The notes under the pieces were generated by a model. It made no database searches, had not been told where the DNA came from, and saw only the letters and a program-made list of their open reading frames with translations. A program made the translations under genes and the position numbers. This document shows, piece by piece, positions 1 through 8,426 of a stretch of 64,000 bases of DNA. This DNA is from DASYLJ01 sp964432595. Its GTDB lineage: Bacteria; Desulfobacterota; Binatia; DP-6. The stretch covers positions 62,001-126,000 of the forward strand of contig CAYSOF010000015.1 in NCBI GenBank assembly GCA_964432595.1. The letters are read 5' to 3'. Positions within the stretch are counted from its first letter, which is position 1. Every line of letters begins with the position of its first letter.

Positions 1-1722
1 TTCGGCATCAGCGCCAGCGACGAAGCCCTGTCGTTCAACAACTTCATCGTCGCGTTCTCCGGTCTCCTCGGACGGGCCTCGAACATCAGCCCCGTCGAGA
101 TGCAGCAGTTCACGAGCTTCGCGCTCCAGATCATCCTGCCGCCGAACCCCGTCCGCGCGATCGACAACGTGATGACGCCGGATCAGGCGGCGGGCTTCAG
201 CTTCTACTCGGGCAGCCGCCGGTCCGACGGCATCCCCTTCGTCCCCGACCTGGGCTTCAACTGCGAAGGATGCCACGAGCTCAACCCGGCGCAGGGCTTC
301 TTCGGCACGAACGGCGACGCCAGCTTCGAGGGCGAGACGCAGATCGTGAAGATCCCGCAGCTGCGCAACGTGTACACCAAGGTCGGCATGTTCGGCATGC
401 CGTCGGTCGGCATGATCCTGCCGGGCGACAACGGCTTCAAGGGTGACCAGATCCGCGGCTACGGCGTCCTCCACGACGGCAGCATCGACACGATCTTCCG
501 CTTCTTCCGCGCCGACGTGTTCGAGAACAACAACGGCGTCGGATTCGACGGTCCGTCGGGCGGCGACGTGAAGCGCCGGCAGGTGGAGCAGTTCGTCCTC
601 GCGTTCGACAGCGACCTGCCGCCGATCGTCGGTCAGCAGATGACCCTCACGAACACGAACGCCGCCGTCGCGAACCCGCGCATCAACCTCTTCAACCTGC
701 ACGCGGCGTCCGCGTTCACGTCGAAGGTTCTCGGCGGCAACGTGACCCAGTGCGACGTCGTCGTGAAGGGGACCCTCGCGGGCGAGCAGCGCGGCTGGCT
801 GCGGCTCCCCGGCAACACGTTCAAGCCCGACCGGGCCGCGCAGGCACCGATCAGCGACTTCGCCCTGCGCGCGATCGCGACCACGCCCGGCCAGGCCCTC
901 ACCTTCACCTGCGCCCCGCCGGGATCCGGCCAGCGGATGGCCATCGACCGTGACCTCGACACCGTGCTCGACGGCGACGACAACTGCCCGTCGACGGCGA
1001 ACCCGGGCCAGCAGGACACGGACAACGACGGCATCGGCAACGCCTGCGATCCGGTCAACAACACGACCACCACCAGCAGCTCGACGACCACGTCGAGCAC
1101 CACGACGACCTCGCTCGTCACGACCACGACGTCGAGCACGACGACCACCACGTCGACGACCATCCCGGCCGTCGGCTGCCAGGCGACGCCGCGCACGGGA
1201 TGCATCGTCTCGGGCCGCGCGACCGTCGTCATCAACGAGCGCTCGGCGGGCAACGAGAGCATCAAGGTCGTGATCCGCAACATGGTGGGCAACGTCGCCC
1301 GCGCCGACTTCGGCGAGCCGATGTTCGGCACCACGCGCTACGACATCTGCGTCCACGACCAGTCCGGCGCCCTCGTCGGCGACCTCACGGTCGACCGCGC
1401 CAATCAGCTCTGCGGCTCGAAGCCCTGCTGGAAGGGAACGAGCACCGGCTGGCGCTACACCGACAACGCCGCCACCGCCGACGGCGTCAGCAAGATCACG
1501 CTGAAGGGCGGTCCGTCGGGCAAGGGCAGCGCCACCGTGCGGGCCGCGAACAAGGCCAGCAAGGGTCAGGCGTCGATGCCCACCGGCTTCACGGCCGATC
1601 TCCAGGCGCCCAACGCGGGCGCCCGCGTCCAGATCCTCACCTCCGACGCGCAGTGCTTCGAGACGACGGTCGGCACCATCTCGAAGAACACGGCGACGGA
1701 GTTCAGCGCCAAGGCGCCCTGA
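1..1722 (+). CDS. Secreted c-type cytochrome / beta-propeller protein, C-terminal part (5' truncated)
   Basis: The frame is open from base 1, so the start and probably a propeller and first heme site lie outside the window. It carries one heme-binding motif, CEGCH, at in-window residues 88-92. The surrounding block closely parallels residues about 600-930 of the protein at 4688-7579, making the two paralogues. After the cytochrome domain come a thrombospondin type-3-like calcium segment (DNCPSTANPGQQDTDNDGIG), a Thr/Ser-only linker and a beta-rich C-terminal domain with four Cys that the paralogue lacks. It is probably exported and heme-loaded in the periplasm or at the surface, like MauG/cytochrome c peroxidase relatives. 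The redox partner is unknown. Confidence 0.85.
   Translation, partial: FGISASDEALSFNNFIVAFSGLLGRASNISPVEMQQFTSFALQIILPPNPVRAIDNVMTPDQAAGFSFYSGSRRSDGIPFVPDLGFNCEGCHELNPAQGFFGTNGDASFEGETQIVKIPQLRNVYTKVGMFGMPSVGMILPGDNGFKGDQIRGYGVLHDGSIDTIFRFFRADVFENNNGVGFDGPSGGDVKRRQVEQFVLAFDSDLPPIVGQQMTLTNTNAAVANPRINLFNLHAASAFTSKVLGGNVTQCDVVVKGTLAGEQRGWLRLPGNTFKPDRAAQAPISDFALRAIATTPGQALTFTCAPPGSGQRMAIDRDLDTVLDGDDNCPSTANPGQQDTDNDGIGNACDPVNNTTTTSSSTTTSSTTTTSLVTTTTSSTTTTTSTTIPAVGCQATPRTGCIVSGRATVVINERSAGNESIKVVIRNMVGNVARADFGEPMFGTTRYDICVHDQSGALVGDLTVDRANQLCGSKPCWKGTSTGWRYTDNAATADGVSKITLKGGPSGKGSATVRAANKASKGQASMPTGFTADLQAPNAGARVQILTSDAQCFETTVGTISKNTATEFSAKAP
1063..1161 (+). repeat. Thr/Ser-rich linker coded by ACC/ACG/AGC-type triplets
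   Basis: About 33 consecutive codons encode almost only Thr and Ser. The segment separates the cytochrome/calcium-repeat part of the truncated protein from its C-terminal domain. Similar linkers recur in the genes at 17468, 25860 and 31118. They look like flexible, possibly glycosylated spacers of surface proteins. Confidence 0.75.
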
Positions 1723-1740
1723 TCCGTCCCTGACGCCGAT

Positions 1741-1780
1741 GCGCGTCGCCCGGCCGCTTGCAGGCGGCCGGGCGACGCGC
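1741..1780. terminator. Bidirectional hairpin between convergent genes
   Basis: A perfect 17-bp stem (left arm 1741-1757, right arm 1764-1780) encloses a 6-nt loop. It lies between the stop of the cytochrome gene and the stop of the leftward SDR gene. There is no long T-run on either side, so intrinsic termination would rest mainly on stem strength. Confidence 0.7.
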
Positions 1781-1800
1781 TCTCTGGCGTCCGTGCCGCC

Positions 1801-2502
1801 TCACCACGTCTCGCCGAACGGGCGCAGGTCCACCTCGAACGTCCACGCCGAGCGGTCCTGGTGGGCGACGTGGAAGACCGTGTCGGCGATCGCGTCGGGG
1901 CGTGCGAAGAACTCGTCCGGCTTCGACGCGTACATGCCGCGCGTCCACGGCACGTCGATGACCGCGTCGATCACGACGTAGGCGACGTGGATGCCGTCCG
2001 GCCCGAGGCTGCGCGCCATGGACTGCGCCAGGATACGCTGCGCCGCCTTCGAGGGCGCGAACGCCGCGAACCCCGCCGAGCCGCGCCACGCCGACGTGTT
2101 GCCGGTGACGACGATGGCCCCGCCGCCGGCGGCGCGCATCGGCGGGACGAGCGCCTGGCCGAGATGCATCAGCGAGAGGACGTTCGTGCGGAACGTCTGC
2201 TCGAGCGTCTCCGGCGTGACGTCCATGAAGCGGCCGAAGTGCCCGGCGACCGCGTTGTGGACCAGGACCGCCGGCGTCCCGAGCTCGGCGCCGACGCGCG
2301 CGACGACGTCTCGCACCGCCGCCGCGTCGGTCACGTCGACGGCGTAGCCGCAACTGCCCGCGATCTCGCGCTCGAGCGCCGCGAGCCGATCGCCGTCGCG
2401 CGCGAGCATCGCCACGCGATAGCCGCCGGCCGCGAAGCGCCGGCTGATCGCCGCGCCGGTCCCCGGGCCGACGCCCGCCACCATGCACACCTTCGACGAC
2501 AT
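1801..2502 (-). CDS. SDR-family protein with Phe in place of the catalytic Tyr
   Basis: A 233-residue Rossmann protein with a non-canonical glycine motif (GVGPGTG, residues 10-16), an NAV variant of the NNAG loop and an active-site-like Ser near 137. At the YxxxK position it has FAPSK (Phe148, Lys152). This matches the classical-SDR subgroup SDR_c10, which lacks the tetrad Tyr. It may therefore bind NAD(P) without normal dehydrogenase chemistry. I chose ATG 2502 because translation from there opens directly on the first beta strand; the open frame continues upstream as an implausible Arg/Ala-rich leader. It is divergent from the sigma-54 activator. Confidence 0.88.
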   Translation of the reverse strand: MSSKVCMVAGVGPGTGAAISRRFAAGGYRVAMLARDGDRLAALEREIAGSCGYAVDVTDAAAVRDVVARVGAELGTPAVLVHNAVAGHFGRFMDVTPETLEQTFRTNVLSLMHLGQALVPPMRAAGGGAIVVTGNTSAWRGSAGFAAFAPSKAAQRILAQSMARSLGPDGIHVAYVVIDAVIDVPWTRGMYASKPDEFFARPDAIADTVFHVAHQDRSAWTFEVDLRPFGETW

Positions 2503-2615
2503 ACGGGCGCGACAGTGCGCCGGGCTCGCGTCCACGGCAAGCGCCCCGACACATCGCCGAATGGATCCGACGCGTCGACGCGCCGCAACAGCGCAGCGCA
2601 CTGCATCGAAATCTG

Positions 2616-2645
2616 TTGACAGTCGCATCGACAGGTTGCTATCCG
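2616..2645 (+). promoter_or_regulatory. Candidate sigma-70-type promoter for the sigma-54 activator
   Basis: TTGACA at 2616-2621 is followed after 18 bases by TATCCG (2640-2645), preceded by an extended -10 TG. The predicted start falls about 6 bases before ATG 2658, so the leader would be very short. The TTG inside the -35 element could be misread as a start codon. Confidence 0.35.
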
Positions 2646-2657
2646 CGCCGCAGCGCC

Positions 2658-4151
2658 ATGCCCGCGGAAGCGAAGCCGCTGTACGTCAGGCTCTTTCCCC
2701 AGGACGACGCGGACGCCGTCGCGCGGCTCATCGAGGAAAACCTCGAGAAGGAGCCGCGCATCATCGAGGAGTGGCACACGCTCTGCGCCTCGAGCTTCGG
2801 CGCGCACCAGGCGCTGTCCGAGGACAACTTCCAGGAAGTGTACGTGCCGAGCCTGCGGAACGCGTATGCGTTCCTCTGGCGTCGCGACGCGCCCGGCTTC
2901 GTGGCCTTCGGACGCGAGCTCGGCGAGCAGCTCGCCCGCCTCGGCGTCCCGTTCGCGGCGTTCGTCGCCTACATGCACTTCCTGCGGCGCAGCTACGCCA
3001 AGGTGTTCGGCGACGAGCCGCAGAAGATCACCGCCGCGTTGGCGCACATCGACGCCATCCACGCGTACCTGGTGAGCATCTGCGCCGACGGCTACCACGG
3101 CACCGAGCGGCCCGAGCCGAGCCCCGCCGACGCCGACGCCGACGCGAATGCGTCCCGGCCTCCCATCACGTTCCACGGCATGGTGGCGCGCTCCGACACG
3201 ATGCAGCGCGTCTTCGACCGCATCGGCCGCGTCGCGCGCCTGACGTCGCCCGTGCTGATTCTCGGCGAGACGGGGACCGGCAAGGAGCTCGTCGCGCGCG
3301 CCATCCACCAGTCGAGCGCCCGCGCGGCGGGCCCCTTCATCGCGGTCAACTGCGCCGCGCTGCCGCGGGAGCTCATCGAGAGCGAGCTGTTCGGCTATCG
3401 CCGCGGCGCGTTCAGCGGCGCCGTCACCGAGTGCGTCGGGCTCTTCCGCGCCGCGGTCGGCGGGACGCTCCTCCTCGACGAGATCACCGAGATGGCGCCG
3501 GAGCTGCAGGCGAAGCTGCTCCGCGTCCTCCAGGACAAGGTCGTGCGCCCGGTGGGCTCCGTCACCGAGATCCCGGTCGACGTCCGGGTGATCGCCTCGT
3601 CGAACCGCGACCCGGAGGACGCGATGGCGGCAGGGGTGCTGCGCGCCGATCTCTACTACCGGCTCTCGACGAGCACGATCCTGCTGCCGCCGGTGCGCGC
3701 CCGTCGTGACGACATCCCCGTGCTGGTCGACCACTGCCTGCAGCGCGTCGGCGACCGCGACGGACTCGACGGCCCGCCCCGTCGCGTCAGCCCGGCGGCG
3801 ATGGCCGTCCTCGTGGGCCATCCGTGGCCGGGGAACGTGCGCGAGATCTTCAACGTCGTCGAGAACGCGGTCGCCATGAACGGCGGCCACGAGATCGGCG
3901 TCGAGGACCTGCGCCGCGCGGTCGGCCGCGGACGCGTCGGCGCCCCCGTCGTCGCCGGCGACGGCCCGCTGCCGACGCTCGAGGACGCCGAGCGCGCGCT
4001 CATCGACGCGACGCTGCGCGCCACCGAGGGCAACAAGGTCCGCGCCGCGCGTCAGCTGGGCATCTCCCGGACCCAGCTGTACTTCAAGATGGCCAAGTTC
4101 GGTTTGACGGCGGCTCCGGCCGTCACCGCCACCCCGCGCCGCCGCGCCTGA
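2658..4151 (+). CDS. Sigma-54-dependent transcriptional activator with uncharacterised sensor domain
   Basis: A 497-residue activator. Residues 1-145 are all-helical and resemble RsbRD-type or other globin-like sensors, but I cannot assign the family. An acidic Ala/Asp linker (about 150-168) follows, then an AAA+ domain with Walker A GETGTGKE (203-210), the sigma-54 contact loop as GAFSGA (250-255, Ser for the usual Thr) and Walker B LLLDEI. A Fis-type helix-turn-helix ends the protein. There is no receiver domain, so it is probably ligand-controlled or partner-controlled. The receiver-like gene and the cytochrome gene follow on the same strand and are plausible partner and target. I find no strong -24/-12 site upstream of 4688. 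Confidence 0.93.
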   Translation: MPAEAKPLYVRLFPQDDADAVARLIEENLEKEPRIIEEWHTLCASSFGAHQALSEDNFQEVYVPSLRNAYAFLWRRDAPGFVAFGRELGEQLARLGVPFAAFVAYMHFLRRSYAKVFGDEPQKITAALAHIDAIHAYLVSICADGYHGTERPEPSPADADADANASRPPITFHGMVARSDTMQRVFDRIGRVARLTSPVLILGETGTGKELVARAIHQSSARAAGPFIAVNCAALPRELIESELFGYRRGAFSGAVTECVGLFRAAVGGTLLLDEITEMAPELQAKLLRVLQDKVVRPVGSVTEIPVDVRVIASSNRDPEDAMAAGVLRADLYYRLSTSTILLPPVRARRDDIPVLVDHCLQRVGDRDGLDGPPRRVSPAAMAVLVGHPWPGNVREIFNVVENAVAMNGGHEIGVEDLRRAVGRGRVGAPVVAGDGPLPTLEDAERALIDATLRATEGNKVRAARQLGISRTQLYFKMAKFGLTAAPAVTATPRRRA

Positions 4152-4163
4152 CCCGCGCCGCCG

Positions 4164-4182
4164 CTGTCCGGAATGCGGACAG
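4164..4182 (+). terminator. Small hairpin after the sigma-54 activator
   Basis: CTGTCCG and CGGACAG form a 7-bp stem around a 5-nt loop, 12 bases after the stop codon. The ATG of one possible start of the next gene sits in the loop, so this could be a weak terminator or could hide that start. There is no T-run. Confidence 0.35.
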
Positions 4183-4658
4183 TCGGCGCGCACACTGCCC
4201 CGAAGCCGCGCACCGAGCGGACGCGCGTGCACGCCGCTGCGACGCACGCGCGTGGCACGACCGGTGCTTCCGCTGCGCCGGTGTCCATCCTGCTGGAGCG
4301 AGAGGTCGTGATCGTATCGAACGACGGCGACGTGCGCCGCGAGGTGAGCGACGTCGTCGCACGCCACCCGGGCGCACGCACCGTGATCGGGCATCCCGAT
4401 CGCACGGAGTCGCCGGCCACGCGCGGCGACCTGCAGATCGTCGTCATCGACGACGCCGTGAACACCGACGCGTTGGAGCTGTTGCACCGGCTCAAGCGCG
4501 GACCGCGCGAAGCGTCCGTCGTCTACCTGGCGAGCTACCACAGCACGGCGCTCGAAGGCGCGGTGCGGCGGGCCGGCGCCAGCTTCTACTGCATCAAGGC
4601 GGCGCGGGACGGGCAGCTCGCGCGCGTGATCGAGGCGCTGCTGGGGCAACGCGAATAG
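4173..4658 (+). CDS. Degenerate receiver-like protein
   Basis: The C-terminal two thirds resembles a CheY-type receiver: an acidic cluster after strand 1 (SNDGD), an Asp pair ending strand 3 (VVIDD), a Ser/His turn after strand 4 and a Lys after strand 5 (CIKA). The order fits, but spacing and neighbours are atypical, so phosphorylation is uncertain. The start is doubtful. ATG 4173 gives an Arg/Ala-rich leader and lies in a hairpin loop; GTG 4281 is an alternative; GTG 4308, preceded by GGAG at good spacing, begins exactly at strand 1. It lies 21 bases after the sigma-54 activator and may be its partner. Confidence 0.7.
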   Translation: MRTVGAHTAPKPRTERTRVHAAATHARGTTGASAAPVSILLEREVVIVSNDGDVRREVSDVVARHPGARTVIGHPDRTESPATRGDLQIVVIDDAVNTDALELLHRLKRGPREASVVYLASYHSTALEGAVRRAGASFYCIKAARDGQLARVIEALLGQRE

Positions 4659-4687
4659 GCGCACGCACCGACCAAGGGGGGTTCACG

Positions 4688-7579
4688 ATGAGAGCACGTC
4701 GGGTTCTGGGGAGCGCGCTCGTGACGGCGGTCTGGACAGCCGCCGCGCTGGCGCAGTCGTCGTTCGTCGAGTTCGAGACGGTGGCCACGCGGCCGATGGC
4801 CCTCGCGGCCTCCGGCAGCGAGCTGTACGTCGTCAACACGCCGGACAATCAGCTGGAGATCATGAACGTCGGCGCGGGCGGCGTGTCGCGCAAGGCGGCG
4901 GTCCCGGTCGGCATGGAGCCGGTCGCGGTCGCGGTGCGGCCCGGGACGAACGAGGTCTGGGTGGTGAACCACCTGTCCGACAGCGTCAGCATCGTCGACG
5001 TGGGGGCGTCGCCGGCGCGGGTGGTGCGGACGCTGCTCGTCGGCGACGAGCCGCGCGACATCGTGTTCGCCGGCACGGGCGGCGGCCGCGCCTTCATCAC
5101 CACGGCGCACCGCGGCCAGAACAGCTCGGTGAACCCGCAGCTGACGACGTCGGGCGTCGGGCGCGCCGACGTGTGGGTGTTCAACGCGGCCAGCCTGGGC
5201 ACGTCGCTCGGCGGCACGCCGCTCACCATCCTGACGCTCTTCGGCGACACGCCGCGGCCGCTCGCGGTGAGCCCGAACGGCGCGACTGTCTACGCCGCGG
5301 TCATGCACTCCGGCAACCGCACGACGACGGTCTCCGAGGGCGTCGTCTGCAACGGCGGCGTCACCGCCGGGAACTGCCGCGTGCCGATCCTGATCGGGCC
5401 GCAGTATCCGGGCGGCCTGCCGGCGCCGAACGCGAGCACGAACGGCGAGGTCGGCCCCGAGGTCGGTCTCATCGTCAAGTTCAACGGCAGCAACTGGGTC
5501 GACGAGCTCGGCCGAAACTGGAACAACGCCGTCAAGTTCAACCTGCCGGACTTCGACGTCTTCGCGATCAACGCGACCGCGACGACGCCGTCGCAGAGCG
5601 CGTCGTTCGCCGGTGTCGGCACGACGATCTTCAACATGGCGGTGAACCCGGTCAGCGGAAAAGTCTACGTCTCGAACACCGACGCGAAGAACGAAGTGCG
5701 CTTCGAGGGTCCGGGCTCCATCTCGACGACGGTGCAGGGCCGGCTCGCGCAGTCGCGCATCACGGTGCTGTCCGGCTCGACCGTTACCCCGCGCCATCTG
5801 AACAAGCACATCGACTACGCCGTGCGCCCGGCGCCGACGAGCGTGCGCGACCGCAGCCTCGCCATCCCGAACAGCATGGCGGTCACCGCGAACGGCGCGA
5901 CGCTCTACGTCGCCGCGTTCGGCTCGAGCAAGGTCGGCATCTTCGACACCGCACAGCTCGAGAACAACACGTTCACGCCCAGCACGGCGAACCACATCAC
6001 GGTGAGCGGCGGCGGCCCCGCCGGCGTGCTGCTGAACGAGGCGCGCGGCCACCTGTACGTCTACACGCGCTTCGACAACGCGGTGAAGGTCGTCAACACG
6101 GCGACGAAGACGGAGATCCGCTCGGTCTCGCTGAACAACCCCGAGCCCGCCAGCGTCGTCGCCGGCCGGCCGTTCCTCTACGACGCGCGCCTGACGTCGA
6201 GCAACGGCGAGGCGTCGTGCGCGAGCTGCCACATCTTCGGCGACTTCGACCAGCTCGCCTGGGACCTCGGCAATCCCGACGACGAGACGATCAACAACCC
6301 GGGGCCGGTGCGGCTCGAGGCGGGCGCGGCGCTCACGGGCGCGATGGTGGACTTCCATCCGATGAAGGGCCCCATGACGACGCAGAGCCTGCGCGGCATG
6401 GCGAACCACGGATCGATGCACTGGCGCGGCGACCGCACGGGCGGCAACGACCCGGGCGGCTCGGCGTTCGACGAGAACGTCGCGTTCAAGAAGTTCATCA
6501 TCGCGTTCGAGGGTCTGCTCGGCGCGGCGGCGCCGATCTCCGACGCGCAGATGCAGCAGTTCGCGGATTTCATCCTGCAGGTGACGTATCCGCCGAACCC
6601 GATCCGCGCGCTCGACAACTCGCTGACGTCCGAGCAGCAGGCGGGCCGCAACTTCATGACGGGCTCGCGCCGCTCGGACGGCCTGCCGTTCGACCTGCTC
6701 GGGCCGTCGGGCTTCAACTGCGTCGGCTGCCACACGCTGAACCCCGCGCAGGGCTTCTTCGGCACGGACGGGCAGTGGAGCTTCGAGGGCGAGACGCAGA
6801 TCATCAAGATCCCGCACCTGCGGAACATGTACCAGAAGGTCGGCATGTTCGGGCATCCGTACATCGACATCATCCTGCCCGGCGACAACGGCCATAAGGG
6901 CAATCAGATCCGTGGGTTCGGCTTCCTGCACGACGGCAGCATCGACACGATCTTCCGCTTCTTCCGCGCGAACGTGTTCTCGGCGCTGCCGCCGTCGGCC
7001 ATCGGCACGGGCTTCCAGAACGACACGCAGCGCCGGCAGGTCGAGGCGTTCGTGATGGCGATCGACTCGAACCTGGCGCCGATCGTCGGCCAGCAGATCA
7101 CGCGCACGTCGTCGAACGGCGCGACGGTCGACCCCCGCATCAACCTGCTCGTCGCGCGGGCGAAGACGACGTTCCCGAGCTTCCAGTTCCCGAACGCGCG
7201 GGAGTGCGACCTGACCGCGAAGGCCAGGATCGGCGGCCGCATCAAGGGCTGGCTGCTCAACGCCGGGCCCGGCACGTTCACGCCCGACGACGGCGGCGCG
7301 GCGATCACCGACACCGCGCTCCGCAACCTGGCGTCGACGGCGGGCCAGGAAGTGACCTACACGTGTGTCCCGCCCGGATCGGGCGCGCGGGTGGCGCTCG
7401 ATCGGGATCAGGACGGGAGGGCGAACGGCCTCGACAACTGTCCGGCGGCGAGCAACGCGACGCAGACGGACGGCGACGGCGACGGCGTCGGAACGGCATG
7501 CGACAACTGCCCATCGACCGCCAACGCCAACCAGGCCGACACCGACGGCAACGGCGTCGGTGACGCGTGCCAGGCCTGA
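4688..7579 (+). CDS. Secreted beta-propeller / diheme cytochrome c protein
   Basis: A 963-residue protein starting at ATG 4688 behind an AAGGGGG Shine-Dalgarno. The signal peptide is about residues 1-23. Residues 25-500 are a YVTN/YncE-like propeller (repeated LYVVNTPDN, VWVVNHLSDS type strands). Two heme motifs follow, CASCH (511-515) and CVGCH (678-682), in a MauG/cytochrome-c-peroxidase-like region. The C-terminus has two thrombospondin type-3-like calcium segments and no sorting motif that I recognise. It is the full-length paralogue of the gene at the window's left edge. Likely role: periplasmic or extracellular electron transfer or oxidation; substrate unknown. The open frame upstream of 4688 is a shadow over the preceding gene. 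Confidence 0.9.
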   Translation: MRARRVLGSALVTAVWTAAALAQSSFVEFETVATRPMALAASGSELYVVNTPDNQLEIMNVGAGGVSRKAAVPVGMEPVAVAVRPGTNEVWVVNHLSDSVSIVDVGASPARVVRTLLVGDEPRDIVFAGTGGGRAFITTAHRGQNSSVNPQLTTSGVGRADVWVFNAASLGTSLGGTPLTILTLFGDTPRPLAVSPNGATVYAAVMHSGNRTTTVSEGVVCNGGVTAGNCRVPILIGPQYPGGLPAPNASTNGEVGPEVGLIVKFNGSNWVDELGRNWNNAVKFNLPDFDVFAINATATTPSQSASFAGVGTTIFNMAVNPVSGKVYVSNTDAKNEVRFEGPGSISTTVQGRLAQSRITVLSGSTVTPRHLNKHIDYAVRPAPTSVRDRSLAIPNSMAVTANGATLYVAAFGSSKVGIFDTAQLENNTFTPSTANHITVSGGGPAGVLLNEARGHLYVYTRFDNAVKVVNTATKTEIRSVSLNNPEPASVVAGRPFLYDARLTSSNGEASCASCHIFGDFDQLAWDLGNPDDETINNPGPVRLEAGAALTGAMVDFHPMKGPMTTQSLRGMANHGSMHWRGDRTGGNDPGGSAFDENVAFKKFIIAFEGLLGAAAPISDAQMQQFADFILQVTYPPNPIRALDNSLTSEQQAGRNFMTGSRRSDGLPFDLLGPSGFNCVGCHTLNPAQGFFGTDGQWSFEGETQIIKIPHLRNMYQKVGMFGHPYIDIILPGDNGHKGNQIRGFGFLHDGSIDTIFRFFRANVFSALPPSAIGTGFQNDTQRRQVEAFVMAIDSNLAPIVGQQITRTSSNGATVDPRINLLVARAKTTFPSFQFPNARECDLTAKARIGGRIKGWLLNAGPGTFTPDDGGAAITDTALRNLASTAGQEVTYTCVPPGSGARVALDRDQDGRANGLDNCPAASNATQTDGDGDGVGTACDNCPSTANANQADTDGNGVGDACQA

Positions 7580-7599
7580 TGGAAGTGGTGTAGAGGGCA

Positions 7600-7640
7600 C
7601 GGGGGGCCCCGACGACGGGCGGGGCCCCCCGACGCGTTTT
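7600..7640 (+). terminator. Rho-independent-type terminator after the diheme cytochrome gene
   Basis: An 11-bp perfect GC stem (7600-7610 with 7621-7631) and a 10-nt loop are followed by GACGCG and then TTTT at 7637-7640. It starts 21 bases after the stop codon and just before the next gene's ATG at 7643. Confidence 0.65.
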
Positions 7641-7642
7641 CC

Positions 7643-8392
7643 ATGACGATCGCACGCTGGATCGTGCTCTTGCTCATCTTCGTGGTACCGCCCCCGACGG
7701 TACGCGCCGCGATGTCCGTGCAGTGCGCCGACGGCCGCCTGACGGCGCGGCTCGAGAACGCCGACCTGGTCGAGGTGCTGCGCGAGATCGCCCGGCAGTC
7801 GGGGCTCGAGATCCGCGGCATGCCGTCGGAGCCGCCGCCGGTGAGCATCACGCTCGACGACGTGCCGCTGGCCGACGCCCTGCCCCGCCTGCTCGCCGGC
7901 CAAAGCTTCATGCTGACCTACGGCGCGGCGGGTCTGAAAGGCGTCAAGCTGCTGAACGGCTCGGATCTCACGCCGTGGGCGATTCCCGCCGGCGTCCCCG
8001 GCTGGACCGATGTCGAGCCCACCGAGGAGACGGGATCGCTCGCCGCGAGCCATCGTCTCGTGCCGATCGGCGGCCGCCTCGCGCGCGCGATGGGCGCCGA
8101 GCAGACGAGCTTCTCCGAGATCACCGCCGTCGCGCTGCAGAGCCCGGACGCCCGCGTGCGCGCCGACGCGTTGCGCATCGCGCTCCGCATCCTGTCGGAC
8201 GAACCGGAGCTGCAGGGCGACCTGGTGCGAACGCTCGACGGCTTCGACGACGCCCAGCTCGCGCGTTGGCTCGAGCGCACCGCGGGCGAGCACGCCCCCG
8301 AGGTCGCACGCCGCGCGGCGAAGAGCGCGGGCTCGGGGCCGATCCGCCAGCGGGCGGCGGCCGTCGAGCGGATACTGGCCGCCACGCCGTGA
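7643..8392 (+). CDS. Exported hypothetical with secretin/TonB short N-terminal (STN)-like domain
   Basis: 249 residues with a signal peptide (about 1-23, hydrophobic IVLLLIFVV core). Residues 30-100 follow the STN pattern: a strand, a helix with ADLVEVLREIARQSGLEI, then VSITLDDVPLADALPRLL, as found at the N-terminus of secretins and TonB receptors and in small periplasmic proteins. The C-terminal 100 residues are helical and HEAT-like. There is no membrane barrel, so it is a soluble periplasmic protein. Its partner is unknown; it is followed by a membrane hypothetical on the same strand. Confidence 0.75.
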   Translation: MTIARWIVLLLIFVVPPPTVRAAMSVQCADGRLTARLENADLVEVLREIARQSGLEIRGMPSEPPPVSITLDDVPLADALPRLLAGQSFMLTYGAAGLKGVKLLNGSDLTPWAIPAGVPGWTDVEPTEETGSLAASHRLVPIGGRLARAMGAEQTSFSEITAVALQSPDARVRADALRIALRILSDEPELQGDLVRTLDGFDDAQLARWLERTAGEHAPEVARRAAKSAGSGPIRQRAAAVERILAATP

Positions 8393-8426
8393 CGCGCGCC
8401 GCGGCGCGTGGCATCGGTAGGCATCG

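Noticed and set aside
2616..2657. TTG start giving a longer sigma-54 activator
   Set aside because: The TTG is part of a TTGACA -35 element, and the added residues show no domain.
3824..4687. Upstream extension of the diheme cytochrome frame
   Set aside because: It runs through the sigma-54 activator and receiver-like genes in another frame and would bury the signal peptide; ATG 4688 has a good Shine-Dalgarno.
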